DNA of 64,000 nucleotides from Lineus longissimus (taxonomy: Eukaryota > Nemertea > Pilidiophora > Heteronemertea > Lineidae): contig NC_088309.1 in the NCBI RefSeq assembly GCF_910592395.1, forward strand, positions 27,158,599 to 27,222,598, in the 5' to 3' direction. The notes beneath the pieces are model-generated. The model searched no databases. It saw only the letters and a program-made list of their open reading frames with translations, and had not been told where the DNA came from. The position numbers and the translations under genes were made by a program. Of this stretch, positions 38,732 to 49,500 are shown piece by piece; position 1 is the stretch's first letter, and each line of letters opens with the position of its first letter.

Positions 38732-39002
38732 TGTGACTCGCTCTACCAAAACTAGGCGCTTGTCGCATCTGAACTTGACAGGTTGATACGGACTTGTTGT
38801 TCATTTCCCTATTGTAGACCTTTTGTGAAATCTGACCAAATCAGTTTGTAATAGATTTCACAAAAGGTCTACAATAGGGAAATGAACAACAAGTCCGTAT
38901 AGATTTCACAAAAGGTCTACAATAGGGAAATGAACAACAAGTCCGTATCAACCTGTCAAGTTCAGATGCGACAAGCGCCTAGTTTTGGTAGAGCGAGTCA
39001 CA
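38732..39002. repeat. Perfect 102-bp inverted repeat with nested 48-bp tandem copy
   Basis: Arms 38732-38833 and 38901-39002 are exact reverse complements over all 102 bases. The loop holds a further copy (38853-38900) of the first 48 bases of the right arm, in direct tandem with it. An RNA from either strand could fold into a long perfect duplex with two alternative pairings. Confidence 0.95.
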
Positions 39003-39770
39003 TTTAGATTTTGACAAGGGAAAATAGTGTAGATGTTAGATTCTGTCAATTTTGTATAAATTGCTCCGGATTCAATCATATATTTTGTATATTTGGGTCA
39101 TCCTAAACAGTATTATCATTGAAGCCACCAATTATAAGTCAAATTTTTTCAAATGACATCCTTGCCACTGCCATGACCGGAACAATGCATAATTTTTTAA
39201 TAGTATTCTAAAAAAGTTATGGCTGTGGCTGAGTTTGGTCATCATTGTTGTTGTGTTGTGACTTAGTGTTGAATCTTTCCTGTGTCCCTTCACCTGTACC
39301 ATTTCATGATTGTGGACCAGTTGCAAGGCCGATTGTGCTTTCGTCTGAAACAACTATTAGTGTTTGTACCTCTAAAAAACTGTGATTCTTTCATAATAAT
39401 TCCTTCTCTGATTGACTTTTTGTTGTGAACTTTAGTTCAGGCTAGCAGGAAACTTGTCGGGCTGGTATAGCCGGGTTTTTTTAGAGATATATTGAGATTC
39501 ACTTCTTAGAACAGATTGAAAATATTATACTTGTGTATGAACTGTTCTTCTGATGCCTGTACAATATTATTTAGTTTTTATATTTGAGACTAGGGAGTGA
39601 TTTATGGGCGTCATTGTTGGTGTTGAGATGCCTGGTGCTGTACATGTAGCAATGGCATGCGCCACAATTTTATGTTCATGCTATGCTCTCAGCAGACTTT
39701 AAACATTAAGATATGATACCAAAATGAAAGTTTGTTGTCTGATTTTGTATAAATGTAAATCTGAGGCAGA

Positions 39771-39776
39771 AATAAA
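39771..39776 (+). terminator. Polyadenylation signal of SLC27A copy 1
   Basis: AATAAA followed 15-40 nt later by GT/T-rich sequence (tgtgttgtgtttttt), a good cleavage-site context. Confidence 0.65.
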
Positions 39777-39795
39777 GTGACTATTATGTGATGTT

Positions 39796-40552
39796 ATTTC
39801 AATGTGTTGTGTTTTTTGTACGACAAATGTTTGGCAAAAAGTGCATTTATATACAATTATAGGCTGATTCCGGGCCTATGTCCATTGTCCAGGCAACTTC
39901 ACCTTGATTTGCCTTTGCAAGAGATATCACCTGGAGATGTTCTCTGGCGTGACCAATATTGACCCAAGGCCTACATGACAGGTTTTTTGATACACTGTTC
40001 TGTTTGACTGTCCTAAATATGTCTCGACAGAGAAAGTCTCTGATGACAAATTGTTATCTGTATGATAAGACATTGAATGACAATACAGCCAAAGTGGTCT
40101 ATGCATAACATTCAGTAAACAAAATTTATGTGAAGGGATTAAAATCCTTCACATTTGCTGTTCAATAGATATTACATATCATTGTCTGCAGGTAGACCAA
40201 GGTACGACTTTTAGGTCAGCTTTTATTTACCTGATGCCTGTACATACATGGTAGCTCTGTGTGGTGACCGGACTTGGTGGACATTGGATAATTTAGGTGA
40301 GTCCGTTGAACTTGTTGAAATAAAATGCAATGCAAACTTTATTTATAATTTTGCTATGCTATGCAAAGGATTGTCAGCTTTTGAATGAATGTCCATGACA
40401 ATAGATGATATGGTAAACCCATGTCTGTCCAAAATCTAAATCAATTGGCAGAGAAAGGATTGGATAGTCAGAATGTACACTTATCTTTCAGACTATTCTA
40501 GAAGTCTTTCTCCATCATCTCATGTTTGCAAAGTGATCCCTACCCGACCAAC
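39796..40552 (+). promoter_or_regulatory. Intergenic region and 5' leader of SLC27A copy 2
   Basis: A short gap between the tandem paralogues. An acceptor-like ttatctttcag ends at 40491, and an exon-end-like atttag|gtgagt occurs at 40296/40297. This is compatible with a 5' non-coding exon ending at 40296 and an ATG-bearing exon starting at 40492. A different ATG at 40522 stops after three codons, so translation is assigned to 40553. Confidence 0.45.
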
Positions 40553-43500
40553 ATGAAGTACCTTGCACTAGCCGGCGGTGCTGCCTTGGCATCTGTGGCC
40601 GGAACATACATCCTTGCACCCTGGTTGAAGAAGGACCTGTCCTATATCTACACCTGTATGAAGCTTGTCAAAGCGCTCCTGGGCTATGCAAAGAAGAAGG
40701 TTTTTGTCATCGATGTATTTGAGGCGACGGCCAAGAAACATCCTAAAAAGACAATGATTTGGTTTGAAGGGAAAGCTTATAGCTATGAAACTGTGAACCA
40801 GCAAGCTAATCGTGTTGCCCACTTTGCTGAGGAGATCGGACTAAAGACAGGAGATACGGTAGCGATGATGGTCTATAACTCACCTGAGTTCATTTGGACA
40901 ATATTTGGTGAGTACCCACTCATAGGTTCATGTATTTCTTATTAAGGCCCTGCAGTGGTTTATCAGCAAGTCCCTAGTTTAGGCAAGCGATGTCTTTGTC
41001 AAACTTATATTTTGCATCTGTACAACCCAATCTCTCTATTGCAGGATTCTACAAACTTGGTATCAAGGTAGCTCTCATCAACACCAACATCCGATCCAAG
41101 TCACTTTGGCATTGCCTTTCCATTAGTGATGCAAACAACCTAATCATTGGAGAAGGGTTGCTTGATGCATTGGAAAGTGTGTCTGATGATATCAAATCGG
41201 CTGGTATGGATGTTTGGATACAGGGTAAGGATGTACCTTCCCTGTACCATGCCATGGACGAGGTGATGGAGAGAGTCGGTGACAACCCTATTGACCCTGC
41301 GGTCAGGAAGGACATTGGTATCAGAGACCCTGCTTACTACATCTACACCTCGGGAACAACAGGTTAGACTGCCATGTTCTTTAGCAATTTGATATCTTTT
41401 GACATTGTAATAATGATGGGTTAACCTGTCCCATCACTAGGCTATTTCCAAGGCTGATACGATTTGGTCTCATCACCAGTAGTTTTGATTTCAGTTTAGT
41501 TTGGACATGCTATGATCAGGACAAGGATGTAGGACTAGTGGTGGGATGACATTGTTGAAAATACTCCTTTCCTAATCGCACTGTGGCAAAATCATTCCTG
41601 CAGAAGGTTCAGTACCACATTTGGAAACAAAGGAAGAATGAGTTGAGTGGACTTTCAGTTAATATCTATTGTAGATTTCAGCCCATCTTGTATATCCGAT
41701 ATATCCGTCATCTCTATAATTTCCTGCCAGGTCTACCAAAAGCTGCTGTCGTTACCCATCGTCGATTGGTAGGTGGAGTTGCCGTCATTCCTGAAGTAGC
41801 TCCAATGAAACATGATGACATTCTCTATGTTCCACTGCCATTGTACCATGGTTCTGCTCTTGCGTTTGGCCTCGGTGGTGTGATACGTCAGGGTAGGTAG
41901 GACTTAAGCTTGATGTCCAAGCTAAATAATTGGTCCGCAGTCTTTGGTGCTCAATTGCTCTCAACATCAGGAGATACATCTGTCCTAAGTGAGACGTCTC
42001 TGGGTGTCCTGGCTTATGTCGAGATCCCATTAGGGAAGACTGTGGAACCTGATGTGGACTCAGTTGAAGATGAACTTGCTCGGCTCTGTGAGACCACCAG
42101 ACCACTCAATGGGGTAGTCCATCTATAATAAGTCGACTCAATGATCTTTTTCTTTATCTGATATAAAACCCTACATCTTCAGGCTCCACAATGGTCCTCC
42201 GTAAGAGATTCTCTGCCTCACAATTCTGGGATGACTGTCGTAAATATGATGTCACTGTCATCCTTTACATTGGTGAACTGTTGCGATATCTGACTAACAG
42301 ACCCAAGGTTAGTAACAACATCAGTGGTCTCATAGAAAGGTTGCTTGTGAGGGAAGTATATAGAAGTGTCAGGCACCTTCTCTTGAACTCAATGCCTGGT
42401 CATGCTCTTGTGTCCAATTATGAACAATGAATCTTAGTCTTGGTGAGAGGGTGCAGAACTGAAGACCAAGCTGTGGAGAGCACTGGATGAACTTACACGA
42501 ACAACTGTGTGATGGATCCTCATTTCCTTGGTTGCCACTCTATACAGGCGTAATATATTGCTGTTATTTTCAGCAAGCCAGTGACAAAGAACACAAGGTC
42601 CGCTGTGCCTTTGGTAATGGCCTCCGTCCAGAGGTGTGGGTTGAATTCCAGGAGAGGTTTGGTGTCCGTGACATCAGAGAAATGTATGCAGCAACTGAAG
42701 GAACTGGATTCTTTGCTAACATGGGTAATGTCGTTGGATCCATTGGTAGAGCATCTCCTATATTTGTGAGTATTATTTGGTGTCTGCAACTATCTTGAAG
42801 TTTGCGCTCGTTTGGTTTCATGCAATGCTTGTCAGGCTAATCAACCTGCAACATACAAAATGGGCCTGAATATAAGACTTGTGGGATCTACATCCTTTCA
42901 CAGCATGTGCCAATGTTAGTAATCTAGGTAATGCCTGATGAAGTTATCTCATCTGGTGATGCTGAAAATCATCTTTTCATTTCAGCGATTAATCTACCCA
43001 TTCCGTTTCCTCAAGTTTGATGTTGAGAACGAGACTGCCTATCGTGGACCTGATGGGAGATGTGTAGATGCTAAATGTGGTCAGTTTGTTCATATTTTTC
43101 ATCATTTCAAGTTAAGTGTCCATGTATGTGAACACCTACTGTCACTCTGGGTATCATGGAAGACAATGAGGGCCCAGGAGCAGCGCTATTAAAGTAGGAC
43201 AGCCACCTTGATGTCCTCCTGAAAGCTGAAGTAAAGGCGAAGAGAAACCTTTTTCTTACATGAAACTTTTGATTATTCCAGGTGAAGTTGGTCTGTTTGT
43301 ATCTGGAATTAACGATGGACGGATGGAGTTTGACGGCTACAAGGGAAGGAAAGAATTGAACGAGAAGAAGATTCTCCGCAACTGTTTCAAAGACGGTGAT
43401 GCATTCTTCGACTCTGGAGATCTCATGTTAGTTGATAACATGTACAATGTTTTCTTCAAGGATCGTGTTGGAGACACATTTAGGTATGCTGCATTTTGTA

Positions 43501-44329
43501 TCCTTTGGTTGTTCATTTTACAAACAAGACAATATGAACTTTGTGGAGTTTTTGTCCGTGGCTGTCTCTGTTTAAGACATAACAGTTTGGGTTGTGACTG
43601 CCAGTAAACACTGTGATGTGAAAACCCTTCATTGACAGCTTCTTTGGAATACCATGCCAAATATCCCAATTCATGGTGAATTTGTATTTCAGGTGGAAAG
43701 GTGAGAACGTCTCCACCACTGAGGTAGCCACTGTCTTATCTGATGGAGAAGATTCCATCTTTCATGTAAATGTCTATGGGGTAGAAGTCCCTGGTAAGTA
43801 AACATCCATAGACTGCTCTATAAGGGCTGTTGAAGATCTCGATTCTCCTGTAGCTGGCTGATGATACTATATATTTTGTAGTCCTCACATTAAGAGTTTA
43901 ATAACTGCAGTTTGGGCCTTTGAACAACTTAGGTTTCTCAGCAAAGCCTATAGAAGTTCCTTGGCCAAAAATAATAAACTTTATGTCTCATTGTCATTGT
44001 TTTCTGTTTCAGGAGGAGATGGTCGAGCTGGCATGGCAGCCATGACGATGAACCAAGACTTTGAAGTAACAGACACACTGCTGAATAATCTATACAAGAA
44101 AGTCACCGATTATCTCCCAGTTTATGCGAGGCCGTTGTTCATTCGAGTTCAAACTGAGATTCAGCAGACGTCAACCTTCAAGTACATCAAGGGCAACCTT
44201 CAACGGGAGGGTTTCAATCCTGAGATCATCAAGGAACCACTCTATTTGCTCGACACGAAGACTAAGACTTATACTCCACTGACTGCGGAACTTTTCAAAA
44301 AGATTGAATCTGGGGACATCAGACTTTGA
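40553..44329 (+). CDS. SLC27A: SLC27A fatty-acid transport protein / very-long-chain acyl-CoA synthetase, copy 2
   Basis: Tandem paralogue of the preceding gene, same orientation, start codons about 7.2 kb apart. Nine exons, 1866 nt, 621 aa: 40553-40907, 41045-41362, 41731-41892, 42183-42307, 42574-42765, 42986-43079, 43282-43483, 43693-43793, 44013-44329. Six exons (162, 125, 192, 94, 202 and 317 nt) have exactly the same length as their partners in copy 1. Exons 2 and 3 of copy 1 are one exon (318 nt) here. The AMP-binding motif [14 protein letters not shown] ends near residue 230 and [18 protein letters not shown] starts near 477, so both copies look catalytically intact. The C-termini are alike (ESGDIRL here, SGEIRL in copy 1). 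Two donors are weak (GTTAGA at 41363, GTTAGT at 42308). ER or peroxisomal membrane location is likely from family knowledge. Confidence 0.93.
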
Positions 44330-44563
44330 ATAGGAGAAATCTACCGAACAATTTTCTGACCAAAAGCTTATTCATCTCGGTGCTATTATGGATTATTTTG
44401 TTCCTCCGTATTATACTAAAACCATCTCACTGCTAGGGCCATAGCAAAAACTGTGATAACTATGTGCAAACCTCAGATAAATGACAGTTGTTTGAAGGTA
44501 GCAGGGATATTTCTGTTAGATTTCCATAACTATTCACCATTTTTGTGCTAGCTAATTTTAATG

Positions 44564-44569
44564 AATAAA
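44564..44569 (+). terminator. Polyadenylation signal of SLC27A copy 2
   Basis: AATAAA about 235 nt after the stop codon, giving a much shorter 3' UTR than copy 1. Confidence 0.65.
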
Positions 44570-44589
44570 AAAATCATCCTATTGAATAT

Positions 44590-46511
44590 TTTTGTCTTGT
44601 GCTCGATTGTTTCTGCTCAGTTTATGGATCGATTTCGACGCAGTTTGGGGAAATGTGTTAACAGGACCTACCCCTTTGATTTAGCAGTTAGTTGCCTTGG
44701 TTCATATAGATCCATGCTCATGGAGGATACCACAGGTTTTGTAGACGAAATGCTAACCAGGCAAAGACTGTGCACTATATCAGTCTGGAATCTTGGCTAT
44801 CAGTTTGTTATCAACTCTTAAAACACAGGAGTCTGTCCTCTGGGGGCCATTTGAACATGTGTCTCCGGGCACAACCACCCAACCCTGTGACCCTGCAACA
44901 ACACAACCAGACTGTCTTGTGGTCATTTGACTTTCTGGTCTCCAGTCAAGGGGGGTTGTAATCTAGGTTGTGACAATGTCTCTGAAGGCTGCAATTGGGA
45001 CTTGCCCGATACCAACTAGAAGATGTATGTGTGTAGATATTGAATACTTTATTAGCATAGTTTATATCAATACATAATTACATGTATGAGACAGCTGACT
45101 TTACAGATTGCATGATAAGAGACAGAGAATATCCAGACTTATATCAGGCATTACCATCCACTGGTGGATGGAAAAACATTCCTAAATTGCCTGATTCTAT
45201 GTGGAAATACACTTATGAACCAATGAGCACCGTTGAAAATTAAAAGCATGGTCAAAGTCGACAGGGAAAAATATTGCGATACATTGCAGGGTTGGCGCGC
45301 CCGTTCGCATTTTCGCCACTTGCGAATGCTGCACATGAGTGGCGAATGTAAAACAATGTCTGGCTAAAACATTTCGAGTTCAATTTTAATTGTCATGATT
45401 TGCCGAGAGAGTAATAGTGTTGTGCGAAAATTGGTCAAAGTCTATCAAAAAGATCCACTTCCACACCAAATGCACCAAGGAACGATCGTTAATCAGTCAA
45501 ACTTTATCATTATTTGCGGGTGGCCGCGCTATCACACGTGGTTGCTATCGTCTGCGTTGTAGTTCTACCCGTTGCCGCTACAGTGATTTTGGAGGCGCTG
45601 CTGGTCGCCTTGCGCATACATTATCGGCTAGTTTCCCGCTCGCTTCGTTGCCATGGAGTCTCCGGTCACGGGTTCCTCAAATCGTTCGTTGATTGGCTGT
45701 CTCAGTACTGGCGGGCTGCCATTCTCGCACATGTTACTGTGGGCTGGGTCGGCCCCAAGACGAACAAACGATCGGCAATGGCGACACATACTTCCCGAAA
45801 TTGGTGGCTTGCAATGGAACTAACTTTTTCCCTTGTCCGTCATTAAAGGCATTCAAGAGTGTTGGTCAACCATGACTATCTCCTTTGTCCCTCCACCATA
45901 AGGCCTAGTTTCCCCTTATAACATCACTATTTCGGACACTCAGCGCCCCATTTCTGGAAAGGTGTATAGAGCTAACTCAATATGGCTAAAAGTGACAGCT
46001 ACTTGGCTAAAAAGTGGCTAGAAGGACAAATTTCACAGAGCCAACCCTGCATTGATAATATATTCTTCATCCTCTTCAATAAATAATAATAAAACTATCT
46101 GATCCAATGTTCATAAATAAGTACTTAGCTGCCAAACAAGACCACCGAACTGAGATTTGTGAGCACAAACTCGTACTGATATATTTCTTCATTCAGACCT
46201 TCACCAACCAAAACTACACATACATCTTAAACAATGGTAGTGGCCAATTCAACAAAATACTTGGCCAAAGGCACATGATAGATATATACCTTATAGTACG
46301 CTGTAAACAGTAGTACAGTATAACATTGGTGTTTTAGAATACAATTGCATTGGTAGTACACTTGACAAAAGAAATTGGAATGCTGCAAAGTTTGCAAATA
46401 ACAAATACATACAGTAAACCGGGGCATGGTTTGCAAGCAAAAGTTCTCATAAGGTATAATATGTACGATAGACCACATGTATGATGGACCAGTGTGAGAA
46501 CAGTGCTTACG
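44590..46511. other. Convergent region between SLC27A copy 2 and AACS
   Basis: Holds the AACS 3' flank (minus strand) and a candidate hAT-like element at 45287-46049. The nearest minus-strand AATAAA after the AACS stop is at 45048-45053, which would place the element inside a 1.5 kb 3' UTR. Open frames of 91 and 110 codons at 45417-45846 lie in a locally GC-rich part of the element and have no recognised domain. Confidence 0.45.
45287..46049. mobile_element. Candidate non-autonomous hAT-like transposon (763 bp)
   Basis: The ends CAGGGTTGGC and GCCAACCCTG are perfect 10-bp inverted termini of the type seen in hAT elements, flanked directly by CATTG on both sides (45282-45286 and 46050-46054). 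hAT duplications are usually 8 bp, though families with 5 or 6 bp exist. Internal sequence near both ends contains repeated tggctaaaa motifs. No transposase frame is visible. Confidence 0.65.
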
Positions 46512-49500
46512 TTAATATCCCTGCAGTTCTGGAATATCTTTATAGAGATCGAGGGAGCCTGGGTTGGCATAAGCCCCGCGGTATGTCACATCCTGACCAG
46601 CAAGAACTTTCCTGATCGCAACTTCTACTTTCTTCCCATTCTGTGTGTACTACAATTATAAGAAAGAAGAGATGAGAAAAAAAGACCTTCGTGCGTAGTC
46701 CTGGCTTATTAACACTGTCCTAACACTTTAATGAATCACTCGACCAAGAACAGATAATACTGTGTCTCTGTCAAAGCAATACACTCTCACTGCTCAACAC
46801 ACTTTGGAATCCTGGAGAATTGACAAACTGAACCTCACGAACAAGATACTCCATTAGGAAGACCACCAACTTTGCCACATTACAAAGCATAACCAAGAAT
46901 ACTCACAGGAATGTCCTCTATTGGTAGAATGATGGTCGGAACATGGCGTGCAGACAGCTGCTGTCGGATGACAGCTCGTAGCCTCTTGACTAGCTCCTCT
47001 GAGAACCTGATCCCTGGTGCCATCTTCAGGAACAAGATGACCCTCTCTTCAGAATTGTCTTGACTTCTCTGACTCACACACACACTGTCAAGAATCTCCT
47101 TGAAGGTCTCAACTGAAAAGGACACCAAATGACCTGAAGTAACTTCCCGCCCTATCCATAATAACTAGTGCATTGTTTCCATTGTTTACAACCCAAACTC
47201 CTGCTTGAGGAAAGAGGAGAATGATCAAATTTTGCATTGTTCTGGCTTCTGGGATCAAGATTCCAAAAAGTGCCATCTTACCAATGTTGTATATTTCAGC
47301 ACTTCCAAATCGCACCCCACTTGGATTCAGCGTACCATCACTGGAAATACAACGACAACAAATGTGCTTAAATTTACCTCATATGAATGAACAGTGATCA
47401 AAATACCTTTCCGCAGAGTGTTTGAAAGTTCTAGAGAATCTTACATTATTTGATATCAACAACAAGATACATAATTTTGTTAAAGGTTTACACAATGCCG
47501 ACCACTCACCTTCGACCAAGCATGAGTATTCCCCCAGTGTGGGCGTTGATTGTCACAAAGTCTCCATGGGCCCACACACCCTCATATTTATCAAAGTAAG
47601 CCTTCTTGTACTTGGCGCCATCAGGATCATTCCAGAAGCTTGTTGGCATAGAAGGGAAGGGCTTCAAGCACACAAGCTCACCGCTCTTATTGTACACTAG
47701 TTTACCTGAAAAACATTATTCTCAACTTTGAAGACTAAAATTTGCTCAGCTTTCAATCACACAGTGTAATATAATGTCTCTTGGTTACAATGCTTTACTT
47801 TACATTACATTTACATCACACGAACATCCAGATTAACTAGTCAGTACCGGGTAGTGACATCTGATAAATTTACCGTTTTCATCCCAGCTTTCGATAGCCA
47901 TTCCGAGATTGCGTGCCTGAATCTCCCCTTTGTAGACTGGAACATCCCAGTTGGCTCCAGCAAAGCACGACACAATGTCAGTTCCACCTGAAAAAAACAA
48001 GAACCAACTAGATCTTGAGTGGAGGGAATTGGGACTGACTGGATTCATAGATTACTTCACTTGACAATGGTAATGGTGGAGTAGGTTAAATCTCTGCTCA
48101 CCTGTTATTGACCCCAGCAGAAGGTCTTTCTTCACTTCCTTATACACATACTCATAGCTCTGTGGTTTAAGTGGTGAGCCGGTCGACAGGATAGAATGGA
48201 GGCTGGTCAATTTGTGGGTACGTGCTGGAATATATGACAGTATAGGTATCAAAAGCAATCTAGTGCAAAGGCAAGATATGTTGGGTGATACTAACAGAAC
48301 TGAGTACTAGGGTCAGCATCATCTGAAGGTTCACCACAGCAGAATAATATGCAAGGGAACCCATTGTTATGGAAAAACAATCCCCACATGTTAAAATGAT
48401 AACCGGTCTGGGGTATGACTTATTGCACCTTGTTTTAAAGCCTCTCCCTCTGAAGCAGAAGAGGTCAGTCAGACCAATGATCACAACTTACCAGGGTAGA
48501 TTTCCCTGTCTTCTAACACTGCTATCCATTTTGCACTGGTACCAAATATAGTGATACTGAAATGGAAGTAAACCATGTCTCACTGGAGTCAAAAACCTAA
48601 AGAAAAAAACAGCACTTCACCACATTATCATAGTGGCATTTAGACGAAGTTAAATTCCATCAGACATGTTCACCAACTGTATCAATTTCTTCCCTGAAAC
48701 CTTGCTTGCGAAATATCTTAAATGTGGTCAATCTAATGTTAAAAGACCCAACCTTAGCTTGAAATGAAGTGTCTTACCCAATCTCATCGATGAGGTCCCA
48801 CAGCACATTTGGTGTTGGAATGAATGGAGATCCATCATAGGTGACAATAGCAGCACCAGCAGCCATGGCAGTCACCAGCCAGTTCCACATCATCCACCCA
48901 GTCTGAAATAAGCAAGAGGGATGTGTGGCATGTACATCAAACCAGGAATGGAATTCCTGTTGGGAATAGTTCATCTGGCACCCCTGCCATGATTAGGAAT
49001 TCAGTTTAACTTGCTGGTGTTGGCGGAGAACTTACCGTGGTGTAGTATAATATGATATCACTTTGGGAAAGGTTGCCAAGGATAACATGCTCTTTTAAAT
49101 GCTGTATCAAGGTACCCTGGAATAAAGAATGGAATTGGAATTTGAGGAGATCCATAATTGTATCAAACCTTTGGATTCAATTTGGAGTTACACAACTAAC
49201 ATGTTGGTCAGTTAACTTGAGGGTCAATGTGGTAATGGGCTATACTGGCAGTTACTCTGCATGACCATGGTTGCGAGTACAGTAGGACCTCCCCTTGCGG
49301 ACACCTCCGTATATAAATCGCATCAAATTGTTGGCAAATTACGGACATGTTCTTTCAGTCCCGATTTTTTTCTAAGTCATTTGCTTTAACCAAAACCTCT
49401 GTAGGGCGGACACCTCATCAAATTGTTGGCAAATTGATATGACCTTGACTAGAAATGCCATAAGGTATTACAATAAAGTAATTTCAAATTCGCATATAAA

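Larger units (their letters stand above)
37436..39795 (+). other. Long 3' UTR of SLC27A copy 1
   Basis: From the stop codon I find no clear AATAAA before 39771, so the 3' UTR is predicted to be about 2.3 kb. It is AT-rich and contains the large perfect inverted repeat at 38732-39002. A 128-codon open frame at 38369-38755 overlaps the left arm and shows no domain. Confidence 0.5.

Noticed and set aside
38369-38755. 128-codon open frame downstream of SLC27A copy 1
   Set aside because: Lies in AT-rich 3' UTR sequence, runs into the inverted repeat and shows no recognisable protein feature.
41910-42128. 72-codon open frame in an intron of SLC27A copy 2
   Set aside because: Flanked by well-supported donor and acceptor sites that keep frame without it; the sequence does not align to the SLC27A family.
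45417-45846. Overlapping 91- and 110-codon frames between SLC27A copy 2 and AACS
   Set aside because: Arg/Ser-rich translations from a GC-rich patch within the hAT-like element; overlapping frames without motif argue against coding.
46077-46100. Plus-strand AATAAA cluster as the end of an unknown plus-strand gene
   Set aside because: No coding exons lead up to it; the AT-rich run alone explains the match.
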